From positions 1 to 19,911 of the forward strand of contig CALLQQ010000047.1 in assembly GCA_938014915.1 (NCBI GenBank): 19,911 nt of DNA, written 5' to 3'. Positions 14,603-19,911 of this stretch are shown here, piece after piece (position 1 is the stretch's first letter; each line of letters opens with the position of its first letter). The notes under the pieces were generated by a model. It worked only from the letters and a program-made list of their open reading frames with translations. It was not told the origin of the DNA and did not search any database. Origin of the DNA: an uncultured Clostridia bacterium. GTDB lineage: Bacteria; Bacillota; Clostridia; Oscillospirales; Ruminococcaceae. The position numbers and the translations under genes were made by a program.

Positions 14603-16006
14603 ATGAGACGTGTAAACAAGTCAGCTTTCGGTATCACGGCGCTTGTGATTGTAATTTTCACAGTGCTTTCATTCGTGGGCATTAGCACGCAGTATGGTGA
14701 TATTAAGAAAGTGTACATTAAGGGTGTTGAGGACATCCGTTGGGGTATCGATATCCGTGGCGGTGTCGATGTTACTTTTACTCCTCCTGAAGGGGTGAAA
14801 GCGACGAATGAGCAAATGGATTCGGTAAAAGAAGTTATCGTTCAACGACTTGTTGGACTTAACATTACCGACCATGAAGTTTATGTCGATTATAATAAGG
14901 ATAGATTGATTGTCCGCTTTCCTTGGAAGGCTGGGGATGAATCTTTCGATCCTGAGGCGGCAGTAAACGAAATTGGTGAGACGGCAATGCTCACTTTTAG
15001 GGAAAGTTATATGACCGACCCTGAAACGGGATTATGGACAGGTGTAACCGAGGAGAATATTATTCTCGAAGGTTCGGACGTTGAGAATGCCCAACCGGGA
15101 TACGATGAGCAACAGGGCGAATTCATTGTACAATTGCGGTTGACGGAAGACGGTAGGGAAAAGTTCAGCGAGGCAACAAAAAGACTAGCCGTTACCAAAG
15201 ATAGCATTTCTATCTGGATGGATAAATCCATGATATCGAATGCAACCGTTCAAACGCATATTTCCGAGGGGAGCGCCGTTATCAGTGGTAACTTTACCGC
15301 TGAATCTGCAAAGGCTCTTGCTGATAAAATCAATGCTGGCGCATTGCCTTTCGAGCTTGTAACGGCGAATTTCAGCACGATTTCACCTACGCTTGGACTT
15401 GGCGCTAGAGATGCAATGGCTCTATCCGGTGCGGTTGCATTTATAGTAATTGCAATATTCATGACGTATAATTACAGATTACCCGGTGTGGTAGCTATAA
15501 TTGCCTTAATGGGGCAAGTCGCAGGAAGTATCGCTGCTATAACAGGCTTCTTTGGCTTCCTTGATAGCTTCACATTGACGATACCCGGCATTGCGGGAAT
15601 TGTAATGGCAGTTGGTATGGGTGTCGATGCAAACATACTTACCGCCGAGCGAATAAGGGAAGAATTATATAGAGGAAAAACATTGAACGGAGCAATTGAA
15701 TCAGGCTTTAAGAGAGGATTCACTGCAATATTCGATGGTAACTTAACAATTATATTTGTTGCAATAATCTTGATGGGTGCATTCGGTCCGCCGGATAGCC
15801 TATTCGCAAAATTGCTAAGCCCCGTATTCTTTATGTTCGGTCCATCAACGGCGGGAGCAATTTATTCGTTTGGATATACACTTTTAGTCGGGGTAGTGTT
15901 TAACTTTGTGATGGGCGTAACCTGTTCAAGAATAATGGTTATGGCACTATCAAAGACAAAAACATTCTCCAATAAGTGGCTATATGGGGGTGAAAATAAT
16001 GCATAA
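14603..16006 (+). CDS. secD: Protein translocase subunit SecD
   Basis: 467 residues. SecD works with SecF beside SecYEG and uses the proton motive force to pull secreted proteins through the membrane from outside. A first membrane segment spans about residues 10-28, followed by the large extracellular P1 domain containing GIDIRGGVDVTF (48-59) and TAMLTFRESY. The RND-type membrane domain with five segments begins near 270. The conserved loop GVDANILTAERIREE at about 342-356 and the nearby FDGNLTIIF are SecD hallmarks. Length is normal for a stand-alone Gram-positive SecD; Bacillus instead has a fused SecDF. The secF start overlaps its 3' end by 8 bases. Confidence 0.97.
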   Translation: MRRVNKSAFGITALVIVIFTVLSFVGISTQYGDIKKVYIKGVEDIRWGIDIRGGVDVTFTPPEGVKATNEQMDSVKEVIVQRLVGLNITDHEVYVDYNKDRLIVRFPWKAGDESFDPEAAVNEIGETAMLTFRESYMTDPETGLWTGVTEENIILEGSDVENAQPGYDEQQGEFIVQLRLTEDGREKFSEATKRLAVTKDSISIWMDKSMISNATVQTHISEGSAVISGNFTAESAKALADKINAGALPFELVTANFSTISPTLGLGARDAMALSGAVAFIVIAIFMTYNYRLPGVVAIIALMGQVAGSIAAITGFFGFLDSFTLTIPGIAGIVMAVGMGVDANILTAERIREELYRGKTLNGAIESGFKRGFTAIFDGNLTIIFVAIILMGAFGPPDSLFAKLLSPVFFMFGPSTAGAIYSFGYTLLVGVVFNFVMGVTCSRIMVMALSKTKTFSNKWLYGGENNA

Positions 16007-16964
16007 GTTTGAGAAATTAGATGTAATTAAACTAAGGAAATACACATTCCCTATAACAATTGCCTTCATCGTACTTGTTGCCTTAATTTCACTCATATTC
16101 GGTGTTGAAGTCGATATTGAATTCAAGGGCGGAACGCTAATTTCCTATTCGTATACTGGTGATATGGACGTGAATAGCTTCCAATCTAAAGCCGAGGAGA
16201 TTATCGGCACGGGCGTTTCAATCACAATTGGTGAGTCTATCAGCGAGAACGCCGCAAACAACATCAATCTATCAGTAAATTCCAATGCTGGTTTAACCGC
16301 CGAAAGGCAGTTCGATCTAACTAAAAAGCTACAAGAAAGTTTCGCATCTAACGATATTACTCTACTATCGAGTAATGATGTTCCGCCATCGGCAGGTAGG
16401 GAATTCTTCCTTAAATGCCTTGTAGCGGTAGCATTCTCAGCAGTGGTGTTGACTGTTTACATTGCCTTCCGATTTAAGAGGATAGGCGGCTGGTCAGCAG
16501 GCGTAACATCGGTAATAGCATTACTTCACGATGCGATAATGGTATACGCAACATTCGTCATATTTAGAATACCGATAAATGCGAATTTTATAGCGGCGGC
16601 ACTGACTATTTTAGGATATTCTATCAATGATACGATAGTAACATATGATAGGGTAAGGGAGAACCGCAAAATTTACGGTAAAAAGCTTAATTTAGAGGAA
16701 TTGATGAATGTCAGCGTAAGGCAAACACTCACACGTTCCATCAACACTTCTGTTACTACAATTGCTGCAATGGCGGTAATTTGTATAGTCGCTTTAATTT
16801 TCGATGTAAAATCGATACTCAGCTTTGCATTCCCTCTAATTGTCGGTATGGTAGCCGGAGTTTACTCATCAGTATTCCTGGCGGGACCTTTATGGGTATT
16901 ATGGAATGACCGAAGTAAAAAAGGTACAAAAAAGAAATCTAAATCTAGCGCTGTAAAGGCATAG
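15999..16964 (+). CDS. secF: Protein translocase subunit SecF
   Basis: 321 residues, partner of SecD in the accessory translocase complex. After a first membrane segment (about 17-34) comes the family motif VDIEFKGGTLISY (38-50), then a small extracellular domain and five further membrane segments. The loop GYSINDTIVTYDRVRENR (near 205-222) is the conserved SecF cytoplasmic motif. I chose ATG 15999 over 15984 because GGGGGTG (15986-15992) lies 6 bases upstream and would be inside the longer version; the 8-base overlap ATGCATAA with secD indicates translational coupling. The C-terminus is a lysine-rich cytoplasmic tail, KKGTKKKSKSS. Confidence 0.97.
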   Translation: MHKFEKLDVIKLRKYTFPITIAFIVLVALISLIFGVEVDIEFKGGTLISYSYTGDMDVNSFQSKAEEIIGTGVSITIGESISENAANNINLSVNSNAGLTAERQFDLTKKLQESFASNDITLLSSNDVPPSAGREFFLKCLVAVAFSAVVLTVYIAFRFKRIGGWSAGVTSVIALLHDAIMVYATFVIFRIPINANFIAAALTILGYSINDTIVTYDRVRENRKIYGKKLNLEELMNVSVRQTLTRSINTSVTTIAAMAVICIVALIFDVKSILSFAFPLIVGMVAGVYSSVFLAGPLWVLWNDRSKKGTKKKSKSSAVKA

Positions 16965-16966
16965 AG

Positions 16967-16999
16967 AATAACCCCCTTTTATATATTAAGGGGGTTATT
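16967..16999 (+). terminator. Terminator of secD-secF
   Basis: AATAACCCCCTT pairs with AAGGGGGTTATT over 12 bp with a short AT loop, directly after the secF stop. The U-rich stretch GGTTATTT is mostly within the 3' arm. The core resembles the hairpin after rpmA. Confidence 0.82.
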
Positions 17000-17058
17000 T
17001 CATATCATAATTCTGTAAAAATCATGATAATATTTATTTTTTTGAAAGGTGCGATATA

Positions 17059-17847
17059 ATGCAAGATAAAATGCGAGTCGGGATTTCGACAGCGTCGCTC
17101 TATCCGCAAGAAACTGAAAAAGCCCTGCGGGAGCTTGCGAATAGGGGCATTAAGACAGTTGAAATTTTCTTCAATGCTAGTTGCGAGCTAGATGGGAATA
17201 TCTTTAAAGAGATTTGCAACATTGTAAACGATTATGCGTTAGATGTTGTATCCGTTCATCCTTTCACATCCCCGATCGAGCCGATAATGCTTTTCTCAAG
17301 ATATGAACGCAGAGTGGGCGAAATTATGGAATATTACAAGCGATACTTCAATGCGATGGGGGATTTAGGTGCGAAAATTTTCGTGCTGCATGGCGCATTC
17401 AAGACGGGAACTTGCACATATGAGCGATATATCGAACGTTACTGGAGGCTATTTCAGCTAGGACGGGAATTCGGAATAACGGTCGCTCAGGAGAATGTTG
17501 CATATTGCCTAAGTAGTAAGATTGACTTATTAACAGAAATGAGTAGGCAATTAGGCGACGATGTAGCATTCGTTCTTGATATAAAACAGGCGACACGAAG
17601 TGGAATTAGCCCCTTCGAACTGCTGGATAAACTTGGTAACAAAATCCGACATATCCATATTAGTGATAATGACGAAGAACACGATTGTCTACCAATTAAC
17701 TCAGGTTCTTTCGACTTTAAATTGCTTGTTAGTAGGCTTAAAGCGATTAATTACAATGGTGCCCTAATTCTCGAATTATATCGAAACAATTACTCAACGT
17801 ATGATGAATTAGCCGTTAATATACAATCGGTAGAAAAATTGTTATAG
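17059..17847 (+). CDS. Sugar phosphate isomerase/epimerase-like TIM barrel protein
   Basis: 262 residues of the AP endonuclease 2/xylose-isomerase-like TIM barrel family (Pfam AP_endonuc_2). Expected metal ligands are present on successive strands: SVHPF (His67), VLHGAF (His111), AQENVAY (Glu145), VLDIKQA (Asp174), IRHIHISDN (His198/His200) and ALILELY (Glu239). This fits a divalent-metal enzyme acting on a sugar or sugar phosphate, but true substrates in this family range from sugars to inosose and DNA, and nothing nearby narrows it. The ATG has GAAAGGT 8 bases upstream, preceded by a T7 run identical to that of the yebC-like gene. It is flanked by unrelated genes with no transporter or kinase. 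Confidence 0.85.
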   Translation: MQDKMRVGISTASLYPQETEKALRELANRGIKTVEIFFNASCELDGNIFKEICNIVNDYALDVVSVHPFTSPIEPIMLFSRYERRVGEIMEYYKRYFNAMGDLGAKIFVLHGAFKTGTCTYERYIERYWRLFQLGREFGITVAQENVAYCLSSKIDLLTEMSRQLGDDVAFVLDIKQATRSGISPFELLDKLGNKIRHIHISDNDEEHDCLPINSGSFDFKLLVSRLKAINYNGALILELYRNNYSTYDELAVNIQSVEKLL

Positions 17848-17977
17848 CAGATAGCTATTTGCACAAACTTTTTTATAAAAGGTTAAAGTGCACAAAATAT
17901 AATGGCAATACTTAGTAACAATAACAAATAACTGTCGACTTATGATGAAATTACTATATTTTTGCGATGAACTGCTC
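17848..17977 (+). promoter_or_regulatory. Intergenic region with repeated TGCACAAA
   Basis: Starts with an imperfect palindrome GCAGATAGCTATTTGC (17847-17862) over the stop codon. TGCACAAA occurs at 17860-17867 and again at 17889-17896, 29 bases apart and on the same face of the helix to within a fraction of a turn; between them is an AT-rich stretch that can form a weak hairpin. These could be operator half-sites or chance in AT-rich DNA. No small gene is evident. Confidence 0.3.
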
Positions 17978-18006
17978 TTTAAATCATAATGGACTTATTG
18001 TATAAT
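17978..18006 (+). promoter_or_regulatory. Promoter for the DUF6514-like gene
   Basis: Perfect -10 TATAAT (18001-18006) with a weak -35 TTTAAA (17978-17983) at 17 bp. Transcription starts near 18013, leaving about 32 bases of leader with the GGAGAGGTG ribosome site. Confidence 0.6.
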
Positions 18007-18044
18007 AAATATGTAATTTATACAAAAAAAGGAGAGGTGTTTTG

Positions 18045-18323
18045 ATGAAAAAGGCAGAAACAAATTACAGGATTTCAATAGGTGACGGAGGACTAGTATA
18101 CAATGTGGTACGGTCTAAATGTGAAGGTGCTGATACGCTGGGTGTAGAGATAAGATGTAAATTGTTCGGTAATGATGATCATGTAATTATAGAAGATATA
18201 TCTTCAAATGTAGATATGGTCAAGGAGTTAATTAACTTAATGGCTGATAATTTAGTTACTCCATGTACAGCAAAAGATATTGTAGAAGATTTTATTATAT
18301 CGAAACATGATATTCTAGTATAG
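18045..18323 (+). CDS. Small DUF6514-like protein
   Basis: 92-residue soluble protein without membrane segment or cysteine motif. The order YRISIGDGGLVYNVVRS, then a beta-rich middle with VIIEDISSNVDMVKELINLM, and the closing NLVTPCTAKDIVEDFI resembles the DUF6514 family of Clostridia, in which a 'N-x-V-T-P-x-x-x-x-D-I-V-E-D' ending is typical. Function is unknown. A TTG at 18042 is also in frame, but ATG 18045 is favoured since AGGTG ends 5 bases before it. It lies about 110 bases ahead of nrdR, yet nrdR has its own promoter in between. Confidence 0.75.
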   Translation: MKKAETNYRISIGDGGLVYNVVRSKCEGADTLGVEIRCKLFGNDDHVIIEDISSNVDMVKELINLMADNLVTPCTAKDIVEDFIISKHDILV

Positions 18324-18342
18324 TCGATTATTAAAGCAATAT

Positions 18343-18361
18343 AATTCTGATAATCAGGATT
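18343..18361 (+). other. Small hairpin before the nrdR promoter
   Basis: AATTCTG-ATAAT-CAGGATT forms a 7-bp stem with one wobble, 19 bases after the DUF6514-like gene. It lacks a U-tract and its 3' end overlaps the first bases of the nrdR -35 box. Confidence 0.4.
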
Positions 18362-18388
18362 GCAATTATGCGTTGTAAATGGTATAAT
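18360..18388 (+). promoter_or_regulatory. Promoter for nrdR
   Basis: -35 TTGCAA (18360-18365), 17-bp spacer, perfect -10 TATAAT (18383-18388) with extended TGG. Transcription starts near 18395, leaving a leader of about 42 bases. Confidence 0.8.
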
Positions 18389-18436
18389 TACAATAAGTTT
18401 TTTATATCTAATTTTAATGAAGGGAGAGTTGCAAAG

Positions 18437-18889
18437 ATGAATTGCCCTTATTGTAGTTATTCTGATAGCAAGGTGATCGATTCACGACCGAGCGAAGAGA
18501 AAATACGCCGCAGACGTGAATGTTTGTCCTGTGGTAAAAGATTTACTTCATATGAAGTTGTTGAACGCCTACCACTAATGGTAATTAAAAGAGATGATAC
18601 GAGAGAACCATTCGACAGGGACAAGCTTGTTGGCGGATTGCTCCGAGCAACGAAAAAGCGCCCCGTAAGAATAGAAGAACTTGAGGCGCTAGTCGATGAA
18701 CTGGAAATTTACTATGCAAATCTTCTCCAGAGAGAAGTATCGTCGGATGAAATCGGCGAACATGTTCTGGGTAAATTGAAGGAGATAGATCTTGTATCCT
18801 ACATTAGATTTGCATCAGTATATAGGGACTTCAATGATATAGATAGCTTTATGAGGATTATTACTGAATTAGAAGAGGAAAAAAATTAA
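18437..18889 (+). CDS. nrdR: Transcriptional repressor NrdR
   Basis: 150 residues, the standard NrdR length. NrdR senses ATP/dATP and represses ribonucleotide reductase genes by binding NrdR boxes. The N-terminal zinc ribbon has Cys3, Cys6, Cys29 and Cys32 (MNCPYCSYSD ... ECLSCGKRFTSYE) with an Arg-rich DNA-binding loop EKIRRRRE between. An ATP-cone follows from about residue 46: VIKRDDTREPFDRDKLVGGL through YIRFASVYRDFNDI near 128-141. I chose ATG 18437 because earlier in-frame starts run into the promoter and NrdR proteins begin at the zinc ribbon; GGGAG lies 10 bases upstream. No ribonucleotide reductase gene is in the window, so its targets are elsewhere. Confidence 0.97.
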   Translation: MNCPYCSYSDSKVIDSRPSEEKIRRRRECLSCGKRFTSYEVVERLPLMVIKRDDTREPFDRDKLVGGLLRATKKRPVRIEELEALVDELEIYYANLLQREVSSDEIGEHVLGKLKEIDLVSYIRFASVYRDFNDIDSFMRIITELEEEKN

Positions 18890-18897
18890 TAATCAAT

Positions 18898-18913
18898 ATA
18901 TTCTAGAGAATAT
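18898..18913. other. Short palindrome between convergent nrdR and DUF4363 genes
   Basis: ATATTCT-AG-AGAATAT is a 7-bp AT-rich inverted repeat covering the DUF4363 stop codon. The loop is too small for a good hairpin, so a terminator role is doubtful, although it is the only candidate in this 13-base gap. Confidence 0.25.
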
Positions 18914-19280
18914 TATGCAATCGTGGTAGTTGCATATCTTTCATCGCTTCTAACATTTCAATTATACTATCACATTCAGCATAAACTTCAGGTGTGTCAG
19001 TAGCAAGGAGGAGTTTAACTTTTGCTAATGATGATGTGATAGGAATAATCTGGTTGTCATCAATGTAGATGTGGATGAGTTTACTCCTATCTTCCCATTT
19101 TTTGAATGTTTTTTCCGCAAGCTTTACGGATTCTTCAGTTTTACCAGCTGAATGTAAGTCCTTAATTTGCACTAGTTCATTTGAAATTTCGCTTGTCGTC
19201 CTATTAAGATGAAATAAAAATGTAAGAGCAATTGTCAATGACGCAACTATAATGCAGCTACATATTACTAATCGTTTCAA
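18903..19280 (-). CDS. DUF4363 family protein
   Basis: About 125 residues. An N-terminal membrane segment (VICSCIIVASLTIALTFLF) anchors an extracellular helical domain with the family-typical KTEESVKLAEKTFKKWEDRSKLIHIYI and a C-terminal EMLEAMKDMQLPRLHNIL. Function is unknown; the family is usually encoded next to DUF421 proteins, as here. The frame could begin with GTG at 19289, but the AAGGAG ribosome site would then directly touch the start codon. A TTG at 19280 has that AAGGAG 8 bases upstream and gives the usual MKRL-type N-terminus, so I prefer TTG. The gene is translated right behind the DUF421 gene. Confidence 0.87.
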   Translation of the reverse strand: MKRLVICSCIIVASLTIALTFLFHLNRTTSEISNELVQIKDLHSAGKTEESVKLAEKTFKKWEDRSKLIHIYIDDNQIIPITSSLAKVKLLLATDTPEVYAECDSIIEMLEAMKDMQLPRLHNIL

Positions 19281-19285
19281 CGAAT

Positions 19286-19911
19286 TCACTCCTTAGGAAT
19301 AATATAATAATCGCCAGTTTCGTCGGCAGTGAAAAGAAAAACATCTTCTAGGCTGATTCTTTCTTGCGTTAGGATGTCAAGCACCCAATTCTTCTTTAAA
19401 TCTGAAGTACTAAGCCCATCGGGAACAAATTCGCCATCGCTTATAATAACTGATGGCGGGTTTTTATTTTGTCCGTCAATCGCCATCATGCCGGCAGTGA
19501 CTCCTTGCGCATAATGTTTTTGATATATATTGATTTTACCCGTCGTTTCGACAACGGCGAATTGAACTTCACGAATGTCAAATATACCGTTTTCTCTGAG
19601 CGACTCCATTAAATCGTCGATACTATATCTAACATTTTTCATCTCAGTTTGATTGATTTTACCATCTTTGATTACTATTCTAGCATTACCCGACATTAAG
19701 TTGCGAAATCCTTTAAACCGCAATGCAACTGTCGATGTTATAACCTCAATACTAACTACAATTAGTATTGGTATAACGCCCATTAACATGGGTAAGTTTG
19801 GATTTTCGATTGGTAAGGCAGCCATATTGGAAACAAGGATCGTAACAACTAATTCTGATGGTTGCAGCTCACCCAATTGTCTTTTTCCCATTAATCGAAT
19901 TGCAAAAATTA
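19286..19911 (-). CDS. DUF421/YetF family membrane protein, 5' end missing
   Basis: The minus-strand frame stays open to the window edge: the codons before the apparent ATG at 19891 read IFAIRL, completing the family motif RLMGKRQLGELQPSELVV. The first membrane segment is therefore outside. Two membrane segments follow (about ELVVTILVSNMAALPI and MLMGVIPILIVVSIEVITST), then the soluble YetF domain with GNARIVIKDGKINQTEMKNVRYSIDDLMESLRENGIFDIREVQFAVVE broken over two strands and helices. Members are common in Firmicutes and include spore-associated proteins; activity is unknown. The terminal AAGGAG-TGA serves as ribosome site for the DUF4363 gene. Confidence 0.93.
   Translation of the reverse strand, partial: IFAIRLMGKRQLGELQPSELVVTILVSNMAALPIENPNLPMLMGVIPILIVVSIEVITSTVALRFKGFRNLMSGNARIVIKDGKINQTEMKNVRYSIDDLMESLRENGIFDIREVQFAVVETTGKINIYQKHYAQGVTAGMMAIDGQNKNPPSVIISDGEFVPDGLSTSDLKKNWVLDILTQERISLEDVFLFTADETGDYYIIPKE

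Noticed and set aside
17859..17887. TTGCAC with GTTAAA as a promoter
   Set aside because: The -10 match is poor, and a better -10 (TATAAT at 18001) lies closer to the gene.
17951..17966. ACTATATTTTTG as an NrdR box
   Set aside because: Only one half resembles the NrdR palindrome and no second, properly spaced copy is present.
1..19911. Mobile element, CRISPR, toxin-antitoxin or defence locus
   Set aside because: No transposase, integrase, direct-repeat array, paired small toxin-antitoxin genes or defence domains were found; the genes are conserved housekeeping types.

Overview
The window looks like chromosomal core DNA from a low-to-moderate GC Gram-positive bacterium of the Firmicutes, most likely class Clostridia. 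The basis is AT-rich intergenic DNA, strong Shine-Dalgarno sites, sigma-A-type promoters with 17-bp spacers, and a set of Firmicutes-typical genes: the paired M16 proteins YfmF/YfmH, a prp gene between rplU and rpmA with an N-terminally extended L27, Mini-RNase III, YitT, a DUF6514-like protein, NrdR and the DUF421/DUF4363 pair. Genus cannot be fixed from this window. No tRNA, rRNA, CRISPR array, insertion sequence, phage gene or integration scar was seen, and no gene-free stretch exceeds 300 bases.

Layout. Positions 1-4286 (+): the 3' part of yfmF, then yfmH, lgt with an unusual acidic C-terminal tail, and folD, tightly packed. Positions 4301-5508: a hairpin, a near-consensus promoter, a structured leader that probably is an L21-type autoregulatory leader, then rplU-prp-rpmA, closed by two hairpin terminators. 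Positions 5574-8173: obgE, mrnC and a YitT-family membrane protein. Positions 8189-10173: a promoter, a YebC/TACO1-family gene and an overlapping FkbM-family methyltransferase, ending in a 15-bp hairpin whose 3' arm holds the -35 box for the next gene. Positions 10249-11529: a class Ic aspartate-aminotransferase-like enzyme, closed by a bidirectional terminator. Positions 11585-12816 (-): a DedA-family gene and a short aromatic acid exporter/FUSC-like membrane protein. Positions 12949-14473 (+): purB of the long, animal-like subtype. Positions 14479-16999: secD-secF with its own promoter and terminator. Positions 17059-18889 (+): a TIM-barrel sugar isomerase-like gene, a DUF6514-like small protein and nrdR. 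Positions 18903-19911 (-): a DUF421/YetF membrane protein, cut by the window end, and its DUF4363 partner.

Functional threads. The largest theme is translation and ribosome biogenesis: L21, L27 and its maturation protease Prp, the ribosome-assembly GTPase Obg, the 23S rRNA-maturing Mini-RNase III, YebC, and the YfmF/YfmH proteins linked to EF-P modification. A second theme is the envelope: Lgt, SecDF, DedA, YitT, DUF421. One-carbon and purine metabolism (FolD, PurB) and control of ribonucleotide reductase (NrdR) complete the picture.

I did not find a convincing undescribed system. The more interesting points are small: the acidic Lgt tail that also encodes the folD Shine-Dalgarno site, hairpins that overlap the -35 boxes of following genes, structured leaders of rplU, purB and secD, and the animal-like PurB. 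Start codons were re-chosen for folD, rplU, the FkbM gene, purB, secF, the DUF6514-like gene, nrdR and the DUF4363 gene.
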